Shown here piece by piece: positions 7,950 to 16,437 of a stretch of DNA of 64,000 nucleotides. The position numbers and the translations under genes are program-made. Under the pieces are notes generated by a model. It was given only the letters and a program-made list of their open reading frames with translations. It did no database searches and had not been told where the DNA came from. The first letter of the stretch is position 1; the number at the start of each line of letters is the position of its first letter. Source of the stretch: Crystallibacter permensis (GTDB lineage Bacteria > Actinomycetota > Actinomycetes > Actinomycetales > Micrococcaceae); contig NZ_JAODLR010000017.1 in NCBI RefSeq assembly GCF_025960875.1, positions 1 to 64,000 of the forward strand. Direction: 5' to 3'.

Positions 7950-10900
7950 GGGAGGTCCTTTTTGTTGATTGGTTCGGAGTCGAGGTCAGTAGTGGGATCG
8001 GTCTTGGGGCCGGTGGCTGACGGTGCGCCGGGGTCCAGGAGTTGCGCCAGGTGGCGCCCGGGTCTGGACTTGTCGAGCTGGTTGACCTGCATGGCGCAGG
8101 AGAAGCCGTCCGTGAGGACCACGGTCTCGGCTCCGCTGCCGCGCAGGGCCGGGGCCAGCGAGTGCTCGGCGACCTGCATGCTCACGTCGTAGTGCTCCTT
8201 TTCGAAGCCGAAATTGCCAGCCACGCCGCAGCAGCCGGAGGCATCGGTCACCCCGGTGATGCCGACGGCGGCCAACGCCTGGCGCTGGATGCCGGCGCCG
8301 AAGACGGAGTATTCGTGGCAGTGTGTCTGCAGCACCACTTCCTCCGGCAGGTCCCGGGCCGGTGCCGGCAGTGAACCGGCTTCGGCGAGCTCGTTGACGT
8401 GCGCGGCGAAACTGCGCACCCGGGACGCCACGCGGCGGGCCTGCTCGGTGTGTACCAGTTCGGGCAGGTCCTTGTGCAGGGCCGCGGCGCAGCTGGGTTC
8501 GACGACAACGATCGGCCGGTCGGTGCCGTCGTCGAGCGCTTCGGCGGCCTTGCCCAGCAGCTTCTTGGCGGTGTCCAGCTGGCCGGTTGAAATCCAGGTC
8601 AGCCCGCAGCAGGCGTCCGCCGAGCACTCGGTGCGTTCCCCGGTGCCGGTCAGCACCCGGGCCGCTGCGCCGGCAACTTCGGGCCGGAAGCCGCGGGTGA
8701 AGGTATCCACGAAGAGCACGACGCCGGAATCCGGGTCGGTACCGTGCCGGGCCCCGCCGCCGTGAGCTGAACCAGCGGTGACGGACGCACGACGCCGGGC
8801 CCCGCCGTCGTAATTCCACGGGGGAAGGACGCCGGCGGCGGCGACTTCGCGCTGCCAGTCCAACCCGCCGGCGAACTTCGGCAGGGCACGGCGGGTGGTG
8901 AGCCCGCCCAGCGCGGCGGCCAGTTTGCCCAGCGGCGTGGCCAGCACGGCGTTGACCAGCGGCGCGATGCGGCCGGTGATTTTGAGCCAGCGCGGCAGCC
9001 AGCCGAGCGAGAAGTGCGAGAGCGGGCGCAGCCGCCCTTTATAGTAGTGGTCGAAAAACTCGGACTTGTAGGTGGCCATGTCCACGCCGACCGGGCAGTC
9101 GCTGGAGCAGGCCTTGCAGGACAGGCACAGGTCCAGCACTTCGCGGACCTCCTTGGACTTCCAGCCTTCCTCGACGGTGCGGGCGCCGCGAACCATGTCC
9201 TGCAGGACGCGGGCGCGGCCGCGGGTGGAGTCCTTCTCGTCCCGCGTGGCGCGGTAGCTCGGGCACATGACTCCGCCGGAATCGGTGCGGCACTTGCCCA
9301 CGCCGATGCAGCCCTGGACGGCGTGGACCCACGGATCCGTGCCGCTGCCGCCGGCGTCGGACGGGCTGTCGGTTTCCGCCGTCGAGCCGCCGCCGCTGCC
9401 GATCGGGCGCAGATCGAAGCTGGTGCGCCATTGCCGCTGCGGCACGCCCTCGAGCGCAAGGTGCTCATCGATCGGATCCGGGTCGGTCAGCGATCCCGGG
9501 TTGAGGATGCCTGCCGGGTCCCAGATCCGCCGGTACGCGCTGAACGCGTCGAGCATCCGCGGCGAGTACATCACCGGGAGCAGCTGCGAACGGGCGCGGC
9601 CGTCGCCGTGCTCGCCGGAGAGCGAGCCCCCGTGCAGGACAACCAGTTCGGCAGCCCTGCGCGAGAAGCGGCGGAACACCTCCCGGCCTTCCTCGGTGCG
9701 CAGGTCGTAGGTGATGCGGATGTGCATGCAGCCCGCCCCGAAGTGCCCGTACATCACACCCTGCAGGCCGAACTCGGCCAGCAGTTCGCGGAAGTCCGCC
9801 AGGTAGTCGGCCAGCTTCAAGGGCGCGACAGCGGAATCTTCCCAGCCGGGCCAGGACTCGCCGCCGGTGGAGAGCCGTGAGGAGAGCCCGGCGCCGTCCT
9901 CGCGGACACGCCAGAGCGAAGCGCGGGCCGTGGTGTCGGGGACCGCGCGGCCGTCAACCAGGCGGCCGTTCTCCTTGAGCCGGGTCAGCAGCCGGTCCGC
10001 TTCCGCGGCGACCTCGTCCGGATCTTCGCCGTCCAGGTCCACATACAGCCAGGCCTTGCCGTCGGGCAGCCCGAGGACGGCGTCCTCGCCGCGGCGGAAG
10101 CGCATGGTGTCGACGATGGCCTCGTCAATGCCCTCCACCGCCGCGGGGGAAAATTCAAGGATGGTTTCGAGGTCGCGGGCCGCCTCGACCACGTCGGTAT
10201 AGCCGAGGCAGACCAGCAGCGCGCTCGCCGGCTTGGGCACGAGCTTCATCCGCGCCCCGGTCACGATCGCACAGGTGCCCTCGGAACCGACCAGCGCGCG
10301 GGCGACGCTGAAGCCGTTTTCGGGCAGCAGGTTGGCCAGATGGTAGCCGGATACCTGGCGCTGGATCCGGCCCAGCTCCATGCGGAAGTCGGCCAGATGG
10401 GTGTGCGCAAGTTCCCGCAGTGACCCGGTGATTGCGGCGGCGCGCGCAACAGATGTCTTGTCCGCAGGGTCCGTGGCGCGCAGCCCGGTGGCAGTGGCGG
10501 TGAGCCGGGCGCCGTCGGAAGTAACGACGTCGAGCTCCACCACGTGGTCGGAGGTCCGTCCGTAGCGTACGGAGTGGTTCCCGCAGGCGTCGTTGCCCAG
10601 CGCCCCGCCCACGGTGGCGCGGGTTTTCGACGACGGGTCCGGGGCAAACGTGAATTTGCCGCCCGTGGCCTTCTCCACCTCGCGGGAGAGGACGGCGAGC
10701 ACCACGCCGGGATCGACGGCGACGGTGCCCGCGGCCTCGTCGATGGTATGGATCCGGTTCATGTGGCGGGAGAAGTCCAGCACCACACCGGGCCCGATGG
10801 CGTTGCCGGCCATCGACGTTCCCCCGCCGCGCCCGATCAGCGGCGTCCCCGTTTCGCGGCACGCCGCCACCACAGCGGCGACGTCGTCCGCGGTACGCGG

Positions 10901-11098
10901 AAACACCACGGCCAGCGGCGGCACCCGGTAGTTGGAGGCGTCGTAGGAGTACTCGGCCAGCCGGCGCGGCGAACTGTCCGCGGAAACGCCGGCCGCGGCG
11001 AGGCGCGCCAGCACCGCCGGCTGCCGGTCTGCCGCCGGGCTGCCAGGCAGGCGGCGCGCGTCCGCCTGCCCGGTTGCGGGAAGAACTGCTTCGGTCAT
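7946..11098 (-). CDS. FAD-binding and Fe-S dehydrogenase (YdiJ / D-2-hydroxyglutarate dehydrogenase-like)
   Basis: Large flavo-iron-sulfur dehydrogenase of about 1050 residues (YdiJ-type proteins run about 1000). Domains in order: an FAD_binding_4 PCMH domain (PLIGRGGGTSMAGNA, then KTRATVGGALGNDACGNHS); an FAD-oxidase C domain ending LSGEHGDGRARS; a Cys-rich linker with GCIGVGKC; a CxxCxxC-xxx-CP ferredoxin motif (LSCKACSSDCPVG); and two CCG-type domains (CCGLTW and CCGVAGNFGF). Enzymes of this build pass electrons from a D-2-hydroxyacid to the respiratory chain. The ATG at 11098 follows the aminotransferase stop by seven bases; an earlier in-frame start would overlap that gene. Its place between aminotransferase and aldehyde dehydrogenase suggests it disposes of a D-2-hydroxyacid such as D-2-hydroxyglutarate arising in the pathway. 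Confidence 0.88.
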   Translation of the reverse strand: MTEAVLPATGQADARRLPGSPAADRQPAVLARLAAAGVSADSSPRRLAEYSYDASNYRVPPLAVVFPRTADDVAAVVAACRETGTPLIGRGGGTSMAGNAIGPGVVLDFSRHMNRIHTIDEAAGTVAVDPGVVLAVLSREVEKATGGKFTFAPDPSSKTRATVGGALGNDACGNHSVRYGRTSDHVVELDVVTSDGARLTATATGLRATDPADKTSVARAAAITGSLRELAHTHLADFRMELGRIQRQVSGYHLANLLPENGFSVARALVGSEGTCAIVTGARMKLVPKPASALLVCLGYTDVVEAARDLETILEFSPAAVEGIDEAIVDTMRFRRGEDAVLGLPDGKAWLYVDLDGEDPDEVAAEADRLLTRLKENGRLVDGRAVPDTTARASLWRVREDGAGLSSRLSTGGESWPGWEDSAVAPLKLADYLADFRELLAEFGLQGVMYGHFGAGCMHIRITYDLRTEEGREVFRRFSRRAAELVVLHGGSLSGEHGDGRARSQLLPVMYSPRMLDAFSAYRRIWDPAGILNPGSLTDPDPIDEHLALEGVPQRQWRTSFDLRPIGSGGGSTAETDSPSDAGGSGTDPWVHAVQGCIGVGKCRTDSGGVMCPSYRATRDEKDSTRGRARVLQDMVRGARTVEEGWKSKEVREVLDLCLSCKACSSDCPVGVDMATYKSEFFDHYYKGRLRPLSHFSLGWLPRWLKITGRIAPLVNAVLATPLGKLAAALGGLTTRRALPKFAGGLDWQREVAAAGVLPPWNYDGGARRRASVTAGSAHGGGARHGTDPDSGVVLFVDTFTRGFRPEVAGAAARVLTGTGERTECSADACCGLTWISTGQLDTAKKLLGKAAEALDDGTDRPIVVVEPSCAAALHKDLPELVHTEQARRVASRVRSFAAHVNELAEAGSLPAPARDLPEEVVLQTHCHEYSVFGAGIQRQALAAVGITGVTDASGCCGVAGNFGFEKEHYDVSMQVAEHSLAPALRGSGAETVVLTDGFSCAMQVNQLDKSRPGRHLAQLLDPGAPSATGPKTDPTTDLDSEPINKKDLP

Positions 11099-11105
11099 CG
11101 GGGGA

Positions 11106-12389
11106 TCAGGCTCCCGTTCCTGCTCCGGCGGGAACGACACCGACGACGGCGCCGACGGCGGCCTCGAAACGCTCCAGTCCGGTGCTGATTTCGTCGGCGG
11201 TGACCACCAGGGCGGGAATCAGCCGGACCACGTTGCCGGCAGGGCCGCAGGTCAGGGACAGCAGGCCCTGCGCGGTGGTGGCCTGCTGGACCGCGGCGGC
11301 GGTCTTGGCGTCCGGGGTGCCGTCCTCGGCGGTGAACTCGATGCCCTGCATCAGGCCCAGGCCGCGGACGTTGCCGATCACCGGGAAGCGGTTCTGGATC
11401 TCCTTCAGGCCGGCCTGCAGCTGCTCGCCGCGGATCCGGGAGTTCTCCACCAGGCCCTCCTCCTCGACCACTTCGAGCGTGGCCACGCCGGCCGCGGCGG
11501 AAACGGCATTGCCGCCGTACGTGCCGCCCTGCGAGCCGGGCCACGCCTTGGACATGGTCTCGGTGGAAGCCGCGATGGCGGAGATCGGGAAGCCCGAGGC
11601 GATGCCCTTGGCGGTAATCAGGATGTCCGGGGTGGCGGTGGAGTACTGGTGGCCCCAGAACTTGCCCATCCGGCCCACGCCCGCCTGCACCTCGTCGAAA
11701 ATCAGCTGGATGCCGTGCCGGTCGGCGCGCTCGCGCAGGCCCTCCATGAAGGCCGGGGGAGTGGGCAGGTAGCCGCCGTCGCCCAGCGCCGGTTCGATCA
11801 GGAACGCGGCCGTGTCATTGGGGGCGGTGCGGGTCTGCAGCAGGTAGTCCAGTTCCTGCAGCGCGAACGCGACGGCGGTGGCTTCGTCCCAGCCGTAGCG
11901 ATAGGCATAGGGGAAGGCGGACATGTGGACGCCGGCCATCAGCGGCGCGAAGCCGGCGGAGAACTTGGTGCCGGCCGTGGTCAGCGAGGCGGCGGCGACG
12001 GTGCGGCCGTGGAAGCCGCCCTGGAAGACCACAATGTTGGGCCGGCCGGTGGCCATGCGGGCCAGGCGAATGGCGGCCTCGACGGCCTCGGAGCCGGAAT
12101 TTGCGTAGAACACGGAGTCCAGCCCCGCGGGGAGGACTTCGCCGAGCTTCTCGGTCAGCTCCAGCAGCGGCTTGTGCATCACGGTGGTGTACTGGGCGTG
12201 GATGATCTTGCCCACCTGTTCGCGCGCGGCCTCCACAACCTTCGGGTGGCAGTGACCGGTGCTGGTCACGCCGATGCCGGTAGTGAAATCCAGATAGTCC
12301 TTGCCGTCGGTGGCATGGATCCACGAACCGAGGGCGTGGTCGACGACGATGGGCGTTGCTTGCTTGAGCGCGGGGCTAAGAGAGGTCAT
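11106..12389 (-). CDS. Class III aminotransferase (GabT / omega-amino acid type)
   Basis: PLP enzyme of 427 residues that moves an omega-amino group to 2-oxoglutarate or pyruvate. Visible: NSGSEAVEAAIRLAR (phosphate-binding loop), GGFHGRT, FDEVQAGVGR (Asp232/Glu233) and ITAKGIASGFP with Schiff-base Lys261. The ATG at 12389 is preceded by AGGTGG at short spacing, or could be leaderless from a weak CACCAT seven bases upstream with a TTGACA 18 bases further up, inside operator 2. First gene of the operon. Candidate substrates are GABA, 2,4-diaminobutyrate or a related omega-amino acid; the adjoining semialdehyde dehydrogenase completes the two-step oxidation. Confidence 0.9.
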   Translation of the reverse strand: MTSLSPALKQATPIVVDHALGSWIHATDGKDYLDFTTGIGVTSTGHCHPKVVEAAREQVGKIIHAQYTTVMHKPLLELTEKLGEVLPAGLDSVFYANSGSEAVEAAIRLARMATGRPNIVVFQGGFHGRTVAAASLTTAGTKFSAGFAPLMAGVHMSAFPYAYRYGWDEATAVAFALQELDYLLQTRTAPNDTAAFLIEPALGDGGYLPTPPAFMEGLRERADRHGIQLIFDEVQAGVGRMGKFWGHQYSTATPDILITAKGIASGFPISAIAASTETMSKAWPGSQGGTYGGNAVSAAAGVATLEVVEEEGLVENSRIRGEQLQAGLKEIQNRFPVIGNVRGLGLMQGIEFTAEDGTPDAKTAAAVQQATTAQGLLSLTCGPAGNVVRLIPALVVTADEISTGLERFEAAVGAVVGVVPAGAGTGA

Positions 12390-12418
12390 GCCACCTATGG
12401 TGCAGGTCACACCTGTTT

Positions 12419-12430
12419 ATTGTCAACAAT
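12419..12430. promoter_or_regulatory. Operator 2, ATTGTCAACAAT inverted repeat between divergent genes
   Basis: Exact copy of the 12-mer at 6340-6351. It contains TTGTCA on + and TTGACA on -, so it overlaps likely -35 boxes in both directions: on + there are 17 bases from TTGTCA (12420-12425) to TAGCGT. A bound repressor would close both promoters. Confidence 0.7.
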
Positions 12431-12442
12431 CCTCTTATCGCG

Positions 12443-12448
12443 TAGCGT
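12443..12448 (+). promoter_or_regulatory. -10 box TAGCGT, leaderless start
   Basis: TANNNT box six bases before GTG 12455, with TTGTCA 17 bases upstream. The GGAGG that follows is too close to the GTG to serve as a ribosome site, so a leaderless transcript is likely. Confidence 0.6.
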
Positions 12449-12454
12449 GGAGGC

Positions 12455-13447
12455 GTGACTAATCGTGATTCCAGCTCCCGTCCCCGCGTTGTCATTCTCG
12501 CTGCGGAGGGCCAGCCCAGCCCCTACAATCTCGACGAAATCAAGGCGCGCGCCGACGTCGTTATTACTGATGCGGCCGGTCTTCCGGAAGCCGCCCGCGG
12601 GGCCGATGTTTTGTTCCTCTGGGACTTTTTCTCCGCGGCGCTGGGCGAGGCCTGGCCCAATGCGGACGCGCTGAAGTGGGTGCACGTGGCGGCGGCCGGG
12701 GTGGACGCCATGATGTTCGACGAGCTGCGGGCTTCGGAGGTGCTGGTCACCAACGCCCACGGCACGTTCGACCGGCCCATCGCCGAGTTCGCGCTGGCCT
12801 CCATCCTCGCCCACGACAAGCAGTTGCACCTGAGCAAGCGCCTGCAGCAACAGTCCGTCTGGCAGCACCGCGAGCTCACCCCGACCGGCGGTTCGTGTGC
12901 GCTGGTAGTGGGTACCGGCGGGATCGGTCGCGCCACCGCCCGGCTGCTGCGCGCCGTCGGGATTGAGGTCCGGGGAGTCGGCCGGACCGCAAGGGATAAC
13001 GACGGCGACTTCGGCACCGTGGTGCCAAGCGCGGACCTGGCCGAACACGTCGGCTGGGCGGACCACGTGGTGCTGATTGCACCGCTGACCGAGCAGACCC
13101 GCCACATGATGAACGCCGAAGTCCTGGCGGCCATGAAGCCGAGCGCGCATCTGGTCAACGTCGGCCGCGGCGCGCTGGTGGATGAGGCCGCGCTGGTTGA
13201 GGCGTTGCGCGACGGCCAGATCGCTGCCGCTTCGCTGGATGTGTTCGAGGAAGAGCCGCTGCCGGCCGAGCACCCGTTCTGGGCGATGGAGAACGTGCAC
13301 ATCTCGGCGCACATGTGCGGGGACGTGATCGGTTGGCGCGAGGCACTGGCTGACCAGTTCCTGCAGAACCTGACCCGCTGGACCGCCGGGGAGCCATTGG
13401 CCAACCTGGTGGACAAGGATCGCGGCTACGTCAGCTCGAGCCACTGA
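12455..13447 (+). CDS. D-2-hydroxyacid dehydrogenase
   Basis: NAD(P)-dependent 2-hydroxyacid dehydrogenase (2-Hacid_dh fold), 330 residues, reducing 2-keto acids to D-2-hydroxyacids or the reverse. Visible: the Rossmann motif VVGTGGIGRATARLL, VNVGRGALVDE with the substrate-binding Arg, EEEPLPAEHPFW with the Asp/Glu relay region, and ISAHMCG carrying the acid-base His. Single gene divergent from the class III aminotransferase and sharing its operator. It may supply the D-2-hydroxyacid oxidised by the FAD/Fe-S enzyme of the same regulon. One of three paralogues in the window (also at 35334 and 51244). Confidence 0.88.
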   Translation: MTNRDSSSRPRVVILAAEGQPSPYNLDEIKARADVVITDAAGLPEAARGADVLFLWDFFSAALGEAWPNADALKWVHVAAAGVDAMMFDELRASEVLVTNAHGTFDRPIAEFALASILAHDKQLHLSKRLQQQSVWQHRELTPTGGSCALVVGTGGIGRATARLLRAVGIEVRGVGRTARDNDGDFGTVVPSADLAEHVGWADHVVLIAPLTEQTRHMMNAEVLAAMKPSAHLVNVGRGALVDEAALVEALRDGQIAAASLDVFEEEPLPAEHPFWAMENVHISAHMCGDVIGWREALADQFLQNLTRWTAGEPLANLVDKDRGYVSSSH

Positions 13448-13457
13448 CATTGGCATG

Positions 13458-13497
13458 CCGGTGCGGACGGCGGGTATGTTCCTGCCGCCCGCACCGG
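13458..13497. terminator. Terminator hairpin between convergent genes
   Basis: CCGGTGCGG... and ...CCGCACCGG arms form a 14-bp stem with one mismatch around a loop centred at about 13477. It separates the hydroxyacid dehydrogenase (+) from the DUF2382 gene (-). Confidence 0.65.
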
Positions 13498-13524
13498 TTA
13501 CCGTGACCTAATTGTCAGCAGACC

Positions 13525-14397
13525 TCAGCGAAGCCGGCCGTTGTCATCGCCATCGGTCTCGATCTGCTCCTTGCGGACTTCCTCGCTGACCGTTTCCTGA
13601 TCCGTGACCGTCTCCTTGTCGAGGCGGACCCGCTCCACGGGCACGGTTTCCTTTTCGACCACGGGACGTTCCTCGCGCAGGACTACCTCGTGCTCTTCTT
13701 CGCTGAGGTCCGGCCCGTCCAGAGCATCGCCGGCGTTCGCGTCCGTGATGGGCTCGCGCTCCACCCGGACTTCTTCCCGGCTGACCGGCACGGTTTGCGT
13801 CACGTTCTCGGTGACGATGTACTTGCGCAGCCGGGCACGTCCGGTCTCACGGCTTTCGGTGCCGACATGGAGCTGCTCTTCGGAACGAGTCATGGCGTCG
13901 TCGGTGGTCGGACCCGACGTGTCATGCCCGACCGCGCCGCGCGAGCCCGTTGCGTCGTCGTAATCTCCTGTTCCGACAGTCCGCGTGCCGGCATCGGTTC
14001 CGGTGGTGCCGGTGTAGCTGTCGGCGCCCACGCCCGTGCCCACGCCTGCGGTTCCGGAGGTTCCGGTGTAGGCGCCGTTTGCCCCGAGACCGTAGTGCTC
14101 GAAGAGGCGGTCCTCTTCGGTTTCACTGAGGTGCCCGTCCGGATCCACGCGCGGGGCGTCCTTGACCTGGTCCTTGGTGTAGGGGACACGGATATCGTCG
14201 CCGTCTACCGTCGCCTCGGCCAGGGGGACGAAGGACTCTGACGTGCCGAACAGGCCCGTTTTGACGGTCGCCCAGCTCGGATCTTCGGTCCTGTCATCCA
14301 GGTACAGCTGCCCGATGGAACCGATCTTGTTCCCCGCGGAATCAAGCACGTTGGATCCGTTGCCGGCCAGTCGGTCAATGTTTTCTTTGGTGATCAT
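13525..14397 (-). CDS. PRC-barrel and DUF2382 (YsnF/AvaK-type) stress protein
   Basis: About 290 residues. The N-terminal 100 residues look like a PRC-barrel (NVLDSAGNKIGSIGQLYLDD... then FVPLAEATVDGDDIRVPY). A Gly/Thr-rich linker with repeated TGT follows, and the C-terminal third is the acidic-basic DUF2382 domain (RLRKYIVTENVTQTVPVSREEVRVE ending in repeated ETV/ERV segments). DUF2382 proteins are widespread in dry- and salt-tolerant bacteria and are called YsnF/AvaK; no enzyme activity is known. ATG 14397 has AAAGGA upstream. Last gene of the stress cluster, 75 bases after the DUF3618 gene. Confidence 0.8.
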   Translation of the reverse strand: MITKENIDRLAGNGSNVLDSAGNKIGSIGQLYLDDRTEDPSWATVKTGLFGTSESFVPLAEATVDGDDIRVPYTKDQVKDAPRVDPDGHLSETEEDRLFEHYGLGANGAYTGTSGTAGVGTGVGADSYTGTTGTDAGTRTVGTGDYDDATGSRGAVGHDTSGPTTDDAMTRSEEQLHVGTESRETGRARLRKYIVTENVTQTVPVSREEVRVEREPITDANAGDALDGPDLSEEEHEVVLREERPVVEKETVPVERVRLDKETVTDQETVSEEVRKEQIETDGDDNGRLR

Positions 14398-14472
14398 GTC
14401 ATTTCCTTTGTTTCCGCCGGGCACAGCTGTCCTGTGCCCGGATCTATGGGCGGTTTGTTGGGAGGTGCCTGC

Positions 14473-15129
14473 CTAGAAGCCCGTTGGACGGCTGGCGTCG
14501 GCGGTGGTCGCGGAGCCTGAACCCGTGTCCTTGACCTTGGACTTGGCATCCTGCGCGCGCTCCTTGACATCCGAGGCGGCGCCCGCGCTCTCTTCCTTCA
14601 CCCTGCCGGCAGCATCCTGCGCCGAGCTTTTGACCGACTCCATGGCTTCCTGGGCCGGGCCCTTCATGTCCTGCGCTACCTGCTTGGCAGCATCGGTCAG
14701 CTCGGTTTTCAACGGTTCTGCCTTTTCCTTCAGGGCAGTTGCTGCTTGCTGCTCCTTCTGGCTTGCGGGTATCAGGGAGGAGATCAGCATGCCCGCACCG
14801 AAGGCGATGAGGCCGGCTGCCATGGGGTTGCCGCGGGTTTTCTCGGCGACCTGATGCGGAGCGTTCTGGACCGTTTCGCCGGCATGCTGGGCAGTATGGG
14901 AAACAGATTCTCCGGCCTCGTGCATTCCGGATTTTGCCGAGCCGGTGGTGTTGTCGGCCGCGCCCATGATGCTGGTTTTGACCTGGTTCATCTTGTCCCG
15001 GACTTTCTGGCCTTGCCGGTGCGCGATGCTGGAAGGGGTGACCTTCTCCGCCAACGCATCGACGTCGGAACCTAGTTCTGCACGGGTCCGTTCAATATCT
15101 TCGCGGATCTCTTCCGGTGACTGGCTCAT
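14473..15129 (-). CDS. DUF3618 domain protein
   Basis: 218 residues. The N-terminal DUF3618 signature is clear (SPEEIREDIERTRAELGSDV then DALAEKVTP), predicted helical. A single hydrophobic segment near residue 105 (MAAGLIAFGAGMLISSLI) could anchor it in the membrane. The C-terminal half is Ala/Lys/Glu-rich with repeated AKQVAQDMKG/AQDAAGRVKE-type units like LEA or apolipoprotein helices. Its ATG overlaps the Holin-X stop (ATGA). Function unknown; the cluster suggests an envelope or stress role. Confidence 0.8.
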   Translation of the reverse strand: MSQSPEEIREDIERTRAELGSDVDALAEKVTPSSIAHRQGQKVRDKMNQVKTSIMGAADNTTGSAKSGMHEAGESVSHTAQHAGETVQNAPHQVAEKTRGNPMAAGLIAFGAGMLISSLIPASQKEQQAATALKEKAEPLKTELTDAAKQVAQDMKGPAQEAMESVKSSAQDAAGRVKEESAGAASDVKERAQDAKSKVKDTGSGSATTADASRPTGF

Positions 15130-15575
15130 GGGGTCTCCTCACCTGGTTTCAACGTCGGGGGAATTTCCTTGATGGTTTCAGCGGTCTGCGGCATGCCGCG
15201 GACGGTCTTCATTTCCTTCTTGCCCTTGGCGGCGAGAACGGCCGCAATAAACGCCCAGATCACCGCGACGATCACGGCCGACCAGGCCATGCTGATCCAG
15301 AGGGTCAGTGCAAGCATCAACGCGATGGAGCGGAAGACCAGGACAAAGTGCCCGGCCACGCCTGCGCCGGCGAGCATGCCTGCGCCCTTGCCTGCCTTGG
15401 TTCCTGATTCTTTGAGTTCGGCTTTGGCCAGCTCGACTTCCTGGCGCATGAGCGTTGAAACGTCGCGGCTGACTTCGCTCAGGATGTCGCCCAAGGACGA
15501 GTTCTGTGCCCTCACCTCCGCTTCGGTCGGTGGAATCTCGTAGGCGTGGGAGCCGGTTGAGTTCGGCTGTGTCAT
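15126..15575 (-). CDS. Actinobacterial Holin-X (DUF1469/PF07332) membrane protein
   Basis: 149 residues. A helical N-terminus (LGDILSEVSRDVSTLMRQEV then ELAKAELKES) leads into two membrane segments of about 20 residues (near 70-90 and 95-115), the layout of holin superfamily III members. These are chromosomal and usually sit beside DUF3618 genes, as here; they are not lysis genes of a prophage. Start and stop overlap both neighbours (TAATG and ATGA), so the cluster is one transcript. Confidence 0.8.
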   Translation of the reverse strand: MTQPNSTGSHAYEIPPTEAEVRAQNSSLGDILSEVSRDVSTLMRQEVELAKAELKESGTKAGKGAGMLAGAGVAGHFVLVFRSIALMLALTLWISMAWSAVIVAVIWAFIAAVLAAKGKKEMKTVRGMPQTAETIKEIPPTLKPGEETP

Positions 15576-16345
15576 TAGAGCGCGTGCCTCCGTTCAGGAT
15601 CGGTGCTTACCGGTGGGGTGCCGGGAGGAAGGGTGGGCTCCGTCGCCCAAGGGTCGCCGAAAGGATCTCCCGTAACCGGTGCCGAAGTACCGGTGGTGCC
15701 GACTGTGGGCTCGGCTGCCGGCGGGGCGGGAGTGGTCCTCGGGCTCGAAGCGGGAGTTCCTGCTCGCGGGCCGGACTGCGAATCCGAATGTGCCCCGGTG
15801 ATGCCACGGGTCAGCCGGCCCGCCAACAGTCCTGCCCCAGCGGCAACCGCCAGAAAGGCACCGGGTCGCTTGCGGGCAAAACCCGTGACTTCCTGAAGCA
15901 ACGACCCCGGGTCGCGCGCTTCGAACCAGCCCGCCACATCGCCGGTCCTCCGCGCCGCCTGGTCAACCAGGTTGGCCGCAGCCCCGGAATTCTCCGATGC
16001 CTGCGACATCGAGCGCAATTCTTCGCTCAGCGACCGCAGTCCTTCGGCGACCCTCTGCTGCTGCGTTCCGGCCTGGTCCTTCAGGTTCGAACCCAGTTCG
16101 CTGACCAGGTTCTTTGCATGGGTGCCGGCCTCCTGGGCCACGGCCTTGGTCTCTTCAACCGCGGTGCCTGCAACCTGTTTACCGGCGCTGGCCCCCTCTT
16201 TGGCGACGTTCTTCGCTTCGTCTTTGGCCGCCGTCGTTGTGGATGAGCTGCCGGTTGATGTGTGGCCGGTGGCCGTTTGGCTGTTCTGAATCGCGAGATT
16301 CTCCGTGCCGGGCGCCTCCGGATCCTGCCAGTTCTGCGTTGTCAT
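15575..16345 (-). CDS. Hypothetical protein with apolipoprotein-like helix and one membrane segment
   Basis: About 257 residues from ATG 16345 (GGAG seven bases upstream). I do not recognise a named family. Visible: a Ser/Thr/Gln-rich start, a long Ala/Lys/Glu amphipathic stretch (AAKDEAKNVAKEGASAGKQV), a conserved-looking middle (LRSLSEELRSMSQASEN, then RRTGDVAGWFEARDPGSLLQ), one membrane segment (GAFLAVAAGAGLLAGRL) and a disordered Pro/Thr-rich tail. The middle part recurs in proteins beside Holin-X genes. First gene of the four-gene cluster; a perfect palindrome lies about 93 bases upstream. Confidence 0.7.
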   Translation of the reverse strand: MTTQNWQDPEAPGTENLAIQNSQTATGHTSTGSSSTTTAAKDEAKNVAKEGASAGKQVAGTAVEETKAVAQEAGTHAKNLVSELGSNLKDQAGTQQQRVAEGLRSLSEELRSMSQASENSGAAANLVDQAARRTGDVAGWFEARDPGSLLQEVTGFARKRPGAFLAVAAGAGLLAGRLTRGITGAHSDSQSGPRAGTPASSPRTTPAPPAAEPTVGTTGTSAPVTGDPFGDPWATEPTLPPGTPPVSTDPERRHAL

Positions 16346-16437
16346 AGTTGTTACTCCAATGCTTGATGAACTAGTTGCCGTCAGTCCCCCTGAGGACATG
16401 CCGTGCCGATTTCTCCTGCTTACGGTGTAAGTTCATG

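Noticed and set aside
15126-15575. Prophage lysis module (holin)
   Set aside because: Holin-X proteins next to DUF3618 are chromosomal in actinobacteria; no endolysin or phage gene is near.
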